Below, piece after piece: positions 23,096 through 33,500 of a stretch of 64,000 bases of DNA (its first letter is position 1; each line of letters starts with the position of its first letter). The notes beneath the pieces are model-generated. The model had not been told where the DNA came from and made no database searches. It was given only the letters and a program-made list of their open reading frames with translations. The DNA is taken from contig KQ964257.1 of assembly GCA_001566295.1 (NCBI GenBank), positions 558,001-622,000 on the forward strand, read 5' to 3'. A program made the translations under genes and the position numbers. The stretch is from Microdochium bolleyi (lineage: Eukaryota > Ascomycota > Sordariomycetes > Xylariales > Microdochiaceae).

Positions 23096-23794
23096 ATGGA
23101 GAAAGTCAAGATCCGCACGCCCCTGCCGACGGTGCCGCTCCCGCTCGTCGCAGAGGGACGCGAAGACATACGGACAGAGCGCCTGATACTCCGGCCATTC
23201 ACGCAGGCCGTATTGGAGGATATGCACTCCATCCGGGCACAGCCCGAAGTCATGGCCGTCAGCCGGAGAGGCATACCGGACAAGGACCTGGCAGAGACAC
23301 AGGAGCGTATAAACCCGGTACTCCCGCCTAACGACGCAATAACCTACAATTGGGTTATCTACGAGGCGCAGACCGGCGATTTTGTAGGGTGCGGCGGGTT
23401 TCATATGTTCTCCGAGCTTGTGGCATGGCCCGAGATTGGATATATGTTTAAGAAGGAGCACTGGGGTAAAGGATATGCGACGGAGTTCCTGCGCGCATGG
23501 CTCGAGGCGTGGTGGAAGCTGCCGAGGACGGAAGTCGAGATCGAGGTGCCGGTGAGCACGGTCGAGGGCTTGGATGCGCTGGTCGGGGTAGACGGGGTGC
23601 ATGTGGTGGACAAGGATCGGGTGATTGCACTGGTTGAGCAGCACAACACCTCGAGCCGGCGAGTTCTGGAGAAGTCGGGATTCCGTCAGACAACGGTGCT
23701 GAAGGAGCCGAATAATCGCCCGGGTTTCGAGGGGGCCGAAATCACCTTGTTTGTGTTTGCGGCGACGGCTCCAGAGAGGGATATGCAGACCTAG
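23096..23794 (+). CDS. GNAT-family N-acetyltransferase (RimJ/RimL-like)
   Basis: A single exon of 232 aa. The fold is GNAT: ERLILRPF (beta 1), a variable N-terminal helix region, FVGCGGFHMF (beta 3), WPEIGYMF and then HWGKGYATEFLRAW, which supplies the acetyl-CoA pyrophosphate-binding loop (Q/R-x-x-G-x-G/A). NTSSRRVLEKSGFRQ is the typical C-terminal helix preceding the last strands. The closest recognisable group is the RimJ/RimL-like fungal acetyltransferases. The acceptor may be a protein N-terminus, an amino acid or a small xenobiotic, and the sequence does not tell which. About 15 residues (around 158-172, VSTVEGLDALVGVDG) are inserted before the C-terminal helix. Start ATG 23096 immediately precedes the conserved body. 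Confidence 0.85.
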   Translation: MEKVKIRTPLPTVPLPLVAEGREDIRTERLILRPFTQAVLEDMHSIRAQPEVMAVSRRGIPDKDLAETQERINPVLPPNDAITYNWVIYEAQTGDFVGCGGFHMFSELVAWPEIGYMFKKEHWGKGYATEFLRAWLEAWWKLPRTEVEIEVPVSTVEGLDALVGVDGVHVVDKDRVIALVEQHNTSSRRVLEKSGFRQTTVLKEPNNRPGFEGAEITLFVFAATAPERDMQT

Positions 23795-24400
23795 AATAGA
23801 TGGGGCGAGTCTGACAGTGAACAATGGACCATCTCATCATGGGCATGGTGGGCCACACCCTGACCTCATCTCGCACTCGGCGCAGGACGCGATGGCTGCT
23901 CAGCCCTGCGAGCCACGTCCCCCAATGGGGGCCCGTTGACGGGATATTTTGGGCGCTGTCGGCGGGGTCTTGACGGGGGATGACCCGGTCGGGCCCCGCC
24001 AGACAGGCTTCCCAAGGGTTCCCAATGCAGCGAACCCTGCCCGAGGCTCTGCGCCATCGGCGGAGCCTGCGCCCACGGCTCCGAGGGCTGCGAGGGCTGC
24101 GAGGGCTGCGAGGGCTGCTGCGTGTAAGACACGATGGATGGGGATGAGGCTGGGGCCAGCTAATGAAGATCTGACACGGCGCGGACGGGTAGGTGCCTGC
24201 GGGCGGCGGGTGAGGGCAAGGGTGGAAAAAGTAAGCAGGAGGGCTGGGCTTGGTGGCGCGATTGAAAAGGCTGCGATGCCGCCTGTCGTCTGCCTGCCGA
24301 TGGTGTTCTGATTCTTGCATTGCATGCCGAGAGCCAGCCGTTGACTGATTGATTGTTGACTGAGAAGGGGCCGCGAGGGCACCTCGAGCTTGCAGCAGCC
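23795..24400. other. Upstream region of ABC transporter gene
   Basis: Contains the 9-bp tandem array described separately and GC-rich spacer. Small frames through the array translate as Ala/Arg repeats and are not believed. The last 50 bases lead into ATG 24401. Confidence 0.4.
24082..24117 (+). repeat. Four-copy 9-bp tandem array
   Basis: CGAGGGCTG is repeated four times without interruption (24082-24117), followed by a CTG. The array lies 284 bases upstream of the ABC transporter start. The copies are identical, so slippage variation between strains is likely. Confidence 0.85.
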
Positions 24401-27385
24401 ATGTCGATACCGTTCAACCGCATCGACGCGTCGTACCTCCCGCAGGACCCGTACCTGCCTCAGTTCCCCGCGCAGGGCCCCAGCTTCCTCGACAGCGAGG
24501 CCTGCCTCTGCGCCCTGCGCTCGCCGCCGCCCTCGGCCAACACAAACACCCGCTCCGCCTGGCAGTGCATCGGCAACCAGACCCAGGGCGTCTACAACGT
24601 CAACTCGGGCAAGTGGTTCCTGCCCCAGGACGAGTCCAGCTCAGACATCAAGGGTCCCATCTGGGACGCCTCGAACCCGCCAAAGACCGACCGCGCCCTC
24701 ACCTACGCCGCCGGCGCCTTCCAGCCCGCCGTGCTCGACAGCCTCTCCGTCTTCGACCGCTTCTGCACCGCCCAGAACCGCTCCTCCTTCTCCACCTCCT
24801 TCTACCAGGCCAACGACAAGCTCAGCCGCGATGAGCTGCCCGTCGAGCAGCTGCCCTGCTACCGCCCGGGCGCCTTCCCCATGCAGATGCAGAGCGTCAC
24901 CTCCTGGGCAGACAAGGGCTGCAACGAGGGCTTCCTTTGCGCAAACAACACCGTCAACTCCAGCCCCCAGTTCTGCCCGCCCATCACAGAGTGCCAGATG
25001 GCCAGGCTCGCCGGCAACGTCTGCTCCTTCCGCGGCGCCAACATCGGCATGGGCCCCTTTGAGCCCGTCGTCTGCCTCCAGGGCAACTACTGCCCGCCTC
25101 CTGGCAAGGAGTCCATCAAGTGTCCCGTAGGCCACTACTGCCAGCCTGGCTGCTCGACGCCCACCCCGTGTGCTTTCGGCAGCACTTGCCCGGCCGGCTC
25201 GTCCTTTGAGATCTACTGGGTTCCCCTAGGCGTCCTCGTCCTCGTCGACATCCTTCTCATCATCGGCATCCTTCTCCTTGTCTTCCGCGGCCGGCTCAAG
25301 GCCTCACAGCGAAAGCATGCAATTAACGAGAAGCCTTCAAATTCCATCCCTACCCGCATGGGCACCATCAAGAACGCTTTCCACGGCTATGGCAGGCTGC
25401 ACGATTCTGACCACGAAATGATGCCGCTCCAGGCCACATACATGCCCTCACAAGATGGCTGGACAGGTTTCCAGGAGGCTCTCAATCTGTACGAGCTTCC
25501 GGGTTCCGAGGCTGAAGACGTCGAAGCCAAGTTTAGTCCCCAGCTGCGCGCCTTTGTCGACTCGATGAAGAGAGCCACCGATGCGACGAGGCTGGGTCTT
25601 TCGTTCACCTACACAGATCTGAGCTTCCAGCCCAAGAGGGGAGGCCCATTCATCCTCAACAAGGTCACTGGTGCCATCGACCGCGGCGTTCTGACCGCGG
25701 TGATGGGCGGCTCCGGCGCTGGAAAGTCGACCTTTGTCAACGTGCTCATGGGCAAGATCACAAACACTTCAGGCGCAGTGTCCATCAACAACGTGCCAGG
25801 CAAGATCAAGCGGTACAAGAAGCTCATTGGCTACGTGCCCCAAGACGACATCGTTCTGCCGGAATTGACAGTCTTCGAGAACATCCTGCACTCAGCACGC
25901 ATCCGCCTGCCGCGTACCTGGGCCGATGCCGACATCAAGGCGCACGTGCAGTCCGTCGTGGACTGCCTGGAGCTCTCGCACGTACGCGACTCCCTTGTCG
26001 GCTCTGTAGGTAAGCCGGTCATCAGTGGTGGTCAGCGGAAACGCGTTAGCATCGGTATGGAGCTGGCAGCTGCGCCAATGGCCATATTCCTCGACGAGCC
26101 TACAAGTGGCCTGGACGCGACGGCCGCCTCTTCGATCATGCGGACCCTGAAGGCACTGGCAGCTTTGGGCATGACTGTCATCGTCATCATCCACCAGCCG
26201 CGCCGTGAGATCTTTGAGATAATTGACAACCTCATCCTACTGGGCAAAGGGCAGACCATCTACGAGGGCTCCGGACGTGACGTCAAGAGCTACTTTGCGC
26301 AGATGGGCTATCAGTTCCCGGAGGAAGCAAATTTTGGTGACATCGTGACCGACATCATTACGGGAAACGGGCGCAACTACAAGAGAGCTGGCGATATATC
26401 TCGAGAAGGACTCATCGGCCACTGGGAGCGCTCTCGTCAGAGTGCGATCCTGCGGGACAAACGTGCCTCGGTCATGTCGCTCCCCAGCAGCGACATCCAG
26501 TCCAATCGAAAGTCCATCCAGCAAGTCTTACGCCGCCGAGGTGCCGCCCACTGGAAGCAGTTCTGGCTTTGTCTCAAGCGTTACTTTTTGCAACAGTTCA
26601 GGACCAAGACGACCCTGCTCTTTGAGCTTGGACTCGCCTTGCTGGCCGGCTTCCTCCTGGGCCTCGCTGAGAACTCAAAGAAAGGTGTCATGTTCATTGG
26701 ATTATATCACAGTCCTTATGAAGTCCTCTCGATCGCTATGGACTTCAAGTCCGTCCCGGAGTTGTCGCTCTTGATCGCTATTGCGATTGGTCTCATCAGT
26801 GGAGCCCCTGGAGTCAAAGTGTTTTCTGAAGAACTGCTGCTGCACCGCAGAGAGTCGGAAGCCGGGCATTCCAGGATATCCTACTTCCTTGCCAAGACTA
26901 TCGGCGTGCTCCCACGAATGTGGCTCGCTTGCTTCCATTTCACAGTGCCTCTATTCCTGCTCGCCACCCCCATCATCAACTGGGCTACGGCATTCTTAGC
27001 CAATCTGCTGTATTTCTACTGCATTTACGGCTTAGCCAGCTTGATCAGCATGCTGATTCGGCGGGAGGATGCGCCGCTGATTGCGACAATGGTCACGCTT
27101 ATCGTAGGCATCCTCTCCGGAAATGCCCCACCACTTTCTTCGGTCAAGCAGTGGAACATGGAATGGCTGTGGCGTTCCTCGCCTGGTGTCTGGCTCGCCG
27201 AGATTTACTTTGGCCAAATGATCTCGCCGTTTGCCTATCTGTACAAGATTCAGATTGCCTCACAGGCCACAGGATTCCACCTGGACTGGCTGTGGCGTAA
27301 CATGCTCATCCTGGGCGGCATCGGGACGGTCTACCGCATTCTTGCATTCGTAGGACTGTTTGCTGGCAAGAGAATGAGAGTATAG
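24401..27385 (+). CDS. ABCG-type half transporter, ADP1-like
   Basis: A single exon of 994 aa. The first 265 residues are Cys-rich and probably extracellular or lumenal. A membrane helix follows at about 270-297 (IYWVPLGVLVLVDILLIIG). A cytosolic nucleotide-binding domain then shows Walker A GGSGAGKST (about 435), the Q-loop YVPQDD, signature SGGQRKR (about 541), Walker B IFLDEPTSGLD and the H-loop IIHQPR. A C-terminal ABC2-type membrane domain completes the protein. This order, with Cys-rich domain and one helix before the nucleotide-binding domain, is that of yeast Adp1 (1049 aa) and differs from full-length PDR pumps. The substrate of this group is unknown. I chose ATG 24401 over an in-frame ATG at 24353 because the 16 extra residues have no similarity and 24401 has the better context (CAGCCATGT). 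No signal peptide is seen, so an upstream exon cannot be excluded. Confidence 0.88.
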   Translation: MSIPFNRIDASYLPQDPYLPQFPAQGPSFLDSEACLCALRSPPPSANTNTRSAWQCIGNQTQGVYNVNSGKWFLPQDESSSDIKGPIWDASNPPKTDRALTYAAGAFQPAVLDSLSVFDRFCTAQNRSSFSTSFYQANDKLSRDELPVEQLPCYRPGAFPMQMQSVTSWADKGCNEGFLCANNTVNSSPQFCPPITECQMARLAGNVCSFRGANIGMGPFEPVVCLQGNYCPPPGKESIKCPVGHYCQPGCSTPTPCAFGSTCPAGSSFEIYWVPLGVLVLVDILLIIGILLLVFRGRLKASQRKHAINEKPSNSIPTRMGTIKNAFHGYGRLHDSDHEMMPLQATYMPSQDGWTGFQEALNLYELPGSEAEDVEAKFSPQLRAFVDSMKRATDATRLGLSFTYTDLSFQPKRGGPFILNKVTGAIDRGVLTAVMGGSGAGKSTFVNVLMGKITNTSGAVSINNVPGKIKRYKKLIGYVPQDDIVLPELTVFENILHSARIRLPRTWADADIKAHVQSVVDCLELSHVRDSLVGSVGKPVISGGQRKRVSIGMELAAAPMAIFLDEPTSGLDATAASSIMRTLKALAALGMTVIVIIHQPRREIFEIIDNLILLGKGQTIYEGSGRDVKSYFAQMGYQFPEEANFGDIVTDIITGNGRNYKRAGDISREGLIGHWERSRQSAILRDKRASVMSLPSSDIQSNRKSIQQVLRRRGAAHWKQFWLCLKRYFLQQFRTKTTLLFELGLALLAGFLLGLAENSKKGVMFIGLYHSPYEVLSIAMDFKSVPELSLLIAIAIGLISGAPGVKVFSEELLLHRRESEAGHSRISYFLAKTIGVLPRMWLACFHFTVPLFLLATPIINWATAFLANLLYFYCIYGLASLISMLIRREDAPLIATMVTLIVGILSGNAPPLSSVKQWNMEWLWRSSPGVWLAEIYFGQMISPFAYLYKIQIASQATGFHLDWLWRNMLILGGIGTVYRILAFVGLFAGKRMRV

Positions 27386-28050
27386 ATCAGGATCTGGGGG
27401 AATGTGTACGGAATTGGAGGGCACAAACGAAAATTTTGGATAGGAGCGAGCATTGTTTTATTAGGGTATTGGTCCTTGCGGCCAACCTGTATAGGTTGTA
27501 CTCAGCTGCATGATACCACATTTGAAATGGATGCATAGATTTTGTCACCAAGTATTGTTTTCTGCATCGGACTCGATGTTGCTTTGCAAGTGACAGAGCT
27601 TTTACGAGATCAACACTAGAATTCGTGATTCGACATTCCGATGCATCAAAGAAAGACAGAGTGCTCGTGCACGCGCGCTCGAAGTGGCGCTGTGAATTAA
27701 GAAGATCGTAGACACCAAGCAGGCGAGAGACGTCGAGTAGAACATGAGCAGGGAAAATTGTACACAAAGTCCATCAGGTGATGTCATGGGAAAAGCTGGT
27801 AAAAGTGTACGAGGGATGAGGAAAAACATTGCGAAAGACAGAATAGGCAGACAAGAGGGAAGAATAACAAAACAGAGAAGAAAGATGGAAATGGAGCCCG
27901 AACACGAGAGAAGTGACATGGAGGTACAGCTCTTAACGGTATTTCTCGGCGCACACACCTAAGATCCCGAAAATGTGGCTGGCTTCTCCAAGGGAGCGAG
28001 GAGGGATGGGATGTGGAAAGTGTTGATAGATCGTAGTTGTTGCTATGGGA

Positions 28051-28080
28051 GAAGAAGAAGAAGAAGAAGAAGAAGAAGAA
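28051..28080 (+). repeat. (GAA)10 microsatellite
   Basis: Ten uninterrupted GAA triplets, in the probable 3' untranslated region of the minus-strand gene ending at 28185 (read there as TTC repeats). Confidence 0.95.
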
Positions 28081-28104
28081 GAGCGACGGCGAGCAGAACA
28101 ACGC

Positions 28105-28130
28105 ACGAGCGAAACGAGCGAAACGAGCGA
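28105..28130 (+). repeat. 9-bp repeat ACGAGCGAA, nearly three copies
   Basis: Two full copies and eight bases of a third of ACGAGCGAA, directly after the GAA microsatellite. A run of CAC/CCA triplets follows at 28146-28166. Together they form a simple-sequence cluster of about 120 bases. Confidence 0.8.
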
Positions 28131-28184
28131 GGGACCGAGCTTACTGCCACCACCACCACCACCATCACAACATCGCCAGTCGAC

Positions 28185-28850
28185 TCATGTCTTTGCCCCG
28201 TCTCCCACGTCCGCAGCAGCGGGGGGATCAGGTGCAGCTGCTGGCGGCGGTGGTGCCGCTGGTGGTGGTGGTCCGGGGGCACTGCTCGACGCGGAGCTCG
28301 ACGTCGATCCGCCGCCCCTGGCCCGTTGGTGTTTCCTGTGCAGGCGCACAGGAGGAGGAGGAGCAGGAGGCGGATGCGGATGCTTGCCGCGGTGCAGATG
28401 ACCGGAGGGCTTGTAATGCGAGGAGGACGACGACGAGTGGCGCCGGTGCCGGTGGTGCTTGTCGCGCTTGCGGAAGCGCACGGTGAAGCGGTACGAGTAC
28501 AGGAACCACGCGGCGGCGGCGACGAAGGCCGTCAGGAGGATGCCCAGGACGATGCCGATTATGGTGTTGCTGTCGAGGGATGGGGTCGGGGGAGCGCCGT
28601 CGCGTGGTGAGAGAGGGAGAGGTGTGGGTGCTGGGAGGGCGTGTCGTTGATGATGGTGAAGGACTTGGTGGTCGAGAGGGACGGCGGCGGCGTTCTTCGG
28701 CACGATGTTATCGATTCTGTAGTTGGTAATGGTTGTGGTGATGGATTGGAGGAGACTCGTGAGTCGGCTCCATGTTATGACGTCTGAATCTATCTGTTGT
28801 TGCCCGTCGTCTCGTGCTAATGAGGGTTGAAAGAATCTGGGGATGTGCAT
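28185..28850 (-). CDS. Predicted single-pass membrane protein, unknown function
   Basis: A single exon of 221 aa on the minus strand. The first 95 residues are polar. One membrane helix follows (about 98-121, IIGIVLGILLTAFVAAAAW) with a strongly basic stop-transfer segment (RFRKRDKHHRHRRH). The rest is low complexity: His/Ser-rich, then Pro/Ala/Gly-rich. There is no clear signal peptide, although an upstream exon may supply one. The small-residue helix followed by a basic anchor resembles many fungal cell-surface or wall-sensor proteins, but I do not recognise a family. ATG 28850 (A at -3) is the first true ATG of the frame; further upstream only GTG is available. The low-complexity tail makes the exact stop and the reality of the gene less certain. 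Confidence 0.5.
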   Translation of the reverse strand: MHIPRFFQPSLARDDGQQQIDSDVITWSRLTSLLQSITTTITNYRIDNIVPKNAAAVPLDHQVLHHHQRHALPAPTPLPLSPRDGAPPTPSLDSNTIIGIVLGILLTAFVAAAAWFLYSYRFTVRFRKRDKHHRHRRHSSSSSSHYKPSGHLHRGKHPHPPPAPPPPVRLHRKHQRARGGGSTSSSASSSAPGPPPPAAPPPPAAAPDPPAAADVGDGAKT

Positions 28851-30556
28851 TTGGCGGGTGCTCGTCGGTGTCGCAAATAGCTCTCTGCTCGATCGTGCCA
28901 CTAGACCGTATCAGAGTGGTCGGAGCTGGAAAGCTTAACAAGCAATGATTTGCTTTCGGCAATTCTGGCTATGCAAAAGATGATGTTCCTCTCGTGCAGA
29001 CCGCGAGGAGAGAGCGCTTTTCAGTGTTCACAATTCTGCATTGCATCCGTGTCACTTCCTATGATTCTTAAGAGCTCCGGCAACTGGCCGTGATGCATTT
29101 GACACCGGTCTGGACAGGGTGCGGAGAAATAGAGAACGATGTGCCTGCGAGTTACCGTGGTTGTGCCTCTACAGCCTGAACCCCAATTCCGGCCCGATGA
29201 ACACCTATGTGCTCGGTGGTACGCGCCCATTGTGAGCGGCTCTTGCCGACGGCAAATCGACCTGCATGTTCGGACGAACCGCTCGTGCCTATCGGACAGG
29301 AGCCGGGGGCACCTCCTTGATGAGAACTGAGTGGACAGCGGATGGTGGCCCGGCAGGTGCACATACTGCCGCTGTCACTCCCGCTCGGGAGAGGGCTTGA
29401 TGTGGCGAACGTTATCATCTGCATGCATGGAGATATGGAAATAGCCGTGATGACCTGGATCCTCGTCCGCGTGGCGAGCGCCCATAGAAGCATGCTGGCT
29501 ACTGCCTCAGAGGCGGAAAGACACAAGGGACCAAATTCGAGCAAGGCAGATGTTTGTGTCGCCCGTAGTTGCTAAGTGTATCCAGGAAAGTAGCGTATGA
29601 ATGGGAGTTCCGGACCTCCTCAAGTCAACACCCAGGTATGCCAATGCCTGCTCCTTCTAGATTGCGAGTCGTGTTCAATATGGCGTCCAAGTTCGCATTG
29701 CATTACATGCAGGCCCCGATTCGTCGGAAGCAGGCATCGGGCACAGTTGGGCAACTGCAGCACTATCTGCACGCCCGGCCAATGACGGGGTCTCTGAACC
29801 CCGACGTGAGCTTACGCATGGGTGGCATGACCGTTATCACTTTTGATAAGTCGGGAATCTTGCATCGCTCTTGCCGTTCCATGCCTCGAGCTGCTCGACT
29901 CTTTCGCTGTGCAGCGTAAGTAGGTAGCAACACGTGGGTTTTCTTCGCGTGCCGACTTTGGAGTTTTCGCCTACGGCTGATAACACTCTCCCGCGGCCGG
30001 CCCCCGGTTGTGCTTTCTCCGCAGACTATAATCCCGATAGTCGTAAAGTTATTGTAGTACATGCTTAAAAAAAAAGAGGTCATGGCTCAACGAGAGGACG
30101 AAAGGTTTAGAAGGAGAACGCCTTATTTCACTGTATATATAAGGACCAAATCATGAACGGGAGCTTTCATGCTAACTCTGGAGATCCCATGCAGATGCTC
30201 AGCCCCGACTTCAAGGCGGGGTTGGCGCCACATATAGGATGGCCTGGAGCTGAGCGACTGCCGACTGCACAGTCAACCAATGAAAGGGTCGTCTTTCGAA
30301 CTTCGTTCCCCTGCCCAATACTGCATCGGCTCCTGCATGGCTGACCGTGATCCAGCCGTGTAGCTCCAGAGAAACCCCGCTCTCTTGTTCCATCTGACCA
30401 TACACCTCACAACTGCAGCAAAAGGCTCCTATCGGACACGCGTTCACGATCGTGCTGATCCTTGGCGGAGTGCCCGCCCTTCCTTTCCGTGCTCGTCCCT
30501 ACAGAACTCATTATACTACGACCGCACACTAGCGCTCGCACAAGACGACGACAATC
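28851..30556. other. Gene-free stretch upstream of the NLR gene
   Basis: About 1.7 kb without a recognisable gene. An A9 run lies near 30067. The TATA-like TGTATATATAAGG at about 30132-30144 is followed 410 bases later by the NLR start. Short frames between 29100 and 29920 overlap each other and match nothing known. Confidence 0.4.
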
Positions 30557-33500
30557 ATGGACGGCAACAAGCCTCGGGCTGTCCCTGATCAGAGACAGTC
30601 CGGACACTCAGCAGGCCGCCAAGATGCAGTCACTTCTCCCGGGAGCGACACCGCTCCGACGAAACTGTACAGAGACTACGAGGTTGGGTGGCTATGCGTC
30701 CTCCATCCCGAGTTTGTCGCAGCGCTTGCCATGATGGACCAGAGACATGAGCACCTACCGGGGCGCCCGGGTGATACTAACCAGTACGGACTGGGTAGAA
30801 TGGGCAGCTTCAACGTCGTCATCGCGTGTACGCCGTTAGCTATTGGAGCAGAGGTCGCCCTCGGTCTGCGGAACATGCGTCGCAGCTTTCCTTCAATCCG
30901 TCTGCAGCTCAGGGTCGGGCTGGCGAGCGGAATACCGACGACCAGGGACGACCTGCGCCTCGGCGACGTGGTCGTAGGTCTGCGTACTGTCCAGTATGAC
31001 ACTGGCAAGACAAGCGCAGGAAACAACACACCCCAAGACCCAAATTCCGTCTACACGCCACCAAAGAGGATCACCAAGGCCTTGGATACGCTCCGGGCCG
31101 AGTACGAAATCAGTGGAAGTCAAATCTCCATGACCCTTGAGGGCATGAGGCAGCGGAATCCGAGAATGAGCCACTACGCAGATTGCAGCCAACTGCAAGA
31201 CATCCTCTACGAAAGGACGTACGCACATGTGGGAGCAAAAGCCACGTGCGAGGAATGCGATGCATCGCGACAACTGAGACGGCCCCCGCGCACCCCCTTG
31301 GGCCCGCAAATTCACTGGGGTACTGTTGGACTCGTTAGCAAAGTCATGACGGGGGCTGCGACGAGAGACCGGATTGCACTTGAGCTTAGTGCTCTTTGCT
31401 TTGTTTTCGATGGAGTAGTGCCTCAACAAGGCGATCCTGCCCTGTTGACGATTTGTGGGATCTGTGACTACGCCGATTCTCACAAAAACAACCAGTGGCA
31501 ACCCTATGCGAGTTCTGTGGCGGCCGCCTTTGCCAGAGAATTTCTCTGTGCATTGCCACCAGAAGGCCTTGAAGAGAACCATCGTACGTCTGTTAGCAAC
31601 AAGTATTTTATTTCTAGTCCTTGTGCTGAAGTAGGCATAACAGTTTTCCATACCCTGGTCTCAAGACCCCATCATGCAGCGCTTTCTGGTTCCGGACCCG
31701 CGGATCAAGACTCAATGCCAACGACAGACAACATTCAGAATCGGATGGAGTGTTTGGGGTTTCCCGAAATGTACTATCGACTCGAATCAATCAAACCAGC
31801 TCACGGTGAGACATGCCGGTGGCTACTCACGCAACCGGAATACCTCGACTGGCTGGACAATTCCAAATACAGCTTACACCATGGTACACTATGGATCAAA
31901 AGCAAACCGGGTGCCGGCAAATCGACCCTCATGAAGTTCATCCACAGTGAGATCTCGAAAATAAGGAACAATGGCACCGTTGTTATCTCATTCTTCTTCG
32001 ATGCACGCGGTAACAAGATGCAACAATCGGTTATAGGAGCATATCGATCCTTACTCCTGCAACTCTTCACTCGTCTTCCAGAACTGCAGTCTTTGCTGGT
32101 CGCGACCAACATTCCGACCAAACAGCCTTCAAGACAAGATTGGACCGTACAAGTCCTTCAAGAGCTCCTTCAGCAAGCCATCATAAGTATTGGTGACACT
32201 CGCCTCGTATGTCTCATCGATGCGCTGGATGAGTGCGAGCCAGATGGACCGCGCCACATAATTTCATTTTTCGAAAGTCTCAGTGCATCAACCGCGAAGT
32301 CCGCCCTGGAATTCTACATCTGCTATTCGAGCCGGCACTATCCAGGTATCGCTGTGCGGAAAAGACTCGAACTCGTCCTTGAAATCCAGGACGGTCACGT
32401 GCACGATATTGTCGACTACACCAACGCCAGACTACGTACAAGCAGTGGTAAAATAGGAAGGGAGCTGCAGACGGAAATAGTGAGCAGATCATCCGGTAGC
32501 TTCCTGTGGGTCACCTTGGTCGTCCACGTATTGAACCGAAAGTTTGACGAAGGCTATCACCCAGCCACATTTCGGCAGGAGCTGCACAGGACCCCGAGCT
32601 CCGTGCATACACTGTTGCAACATATGTTGGCAGGCAGCAAGGATACTAGAGAAGTAATGCTCTCTTGTCTCCAGTGCACTCTTGCCGCTACTCGACCTCT
32701 CACTCCCACGGAACTCTATGTTGCAATCCATGCAAAGAGCGGTGCGACGATTCAGATCGGAACGGGTCCAGTTGTAGAGGTGAGCCCGGAAGAAGCAGCC
32801 GCCTTCGTCCGAAACGTCTCGAAAGGGCTTCTTGAGGTCCAGAGCTTCTACGGTCCAACCGTACAATTCATCCATAAATCTGTCTGCGACTTTCTGCTCG
32901 ACGATCGAGGCCTGACTGAGCTTTTCCCAGGCCTGGGAGCAAATATGCGAGGTTTCAGCTACGATAAGCTTAAGTCCTGCTGTCTGGATTACATGCGGAA
33001 GCTGCATAAGCTCGCAGAGTTAAGAACAGAGCAGGAGTTCGAACAACTCTGGAATCTGACCGATTCGACTTCTCCATTCTTTACGTACACCATGGAAAAC
33101 ATGCTCTATCATGCAGAGCAGGCACAGGCTTACGGAATCTCACAGACCGAGTTTCTTCTCGAGTTTGCTAGCAGTCTTGATAGCTGGGTCATTTTTCACA
33201 ACATTTTGGAGAAAGACGAAACGCGTCGATACAAAGCGGGCGTTTCTGTCCTGTATCTTCTCGCCGAAAGAGACCATGCCGGAATGATTCGTGCTATGAC
33301 CGACCAGAAAGTCTGTCTGAGAATTGAGAATCAACAGTACGGAGCGCCATTACTCGCAGCATTGTCCACAGAAAGCTACAGGGCTGTTAGCGCCTGTCTG
33401 GCGATGCTCAGAGGTCCCGGTTTGGTCCGCGATCGCAATGCAGACGAAGTGGCCCTTAGCAAGGAGATGCTTCAACAAAAGTCCCGCCGTTCTAGACTCC

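Larger units (their letters stand above)
27386..28184. other. Intergenic region between two convergent genes, with repeats
   Basis: Holds the 3' ends of the ABC transporter and of the minus-strand membrane-protein gene. Frames such as the one at 27784-28101 are generated by the triplet repeats and are not believed. Confidence 0.45.

Noticed and set aside
31584..31643. Possible in-frame 60-nt intron in the NLR first exon (GTACGT...AACAG)
   Set aside because: The frame is open without splicing and the branch site is weak. It would only remove 20 residues in a linker, so I cannot decide and did not use it.
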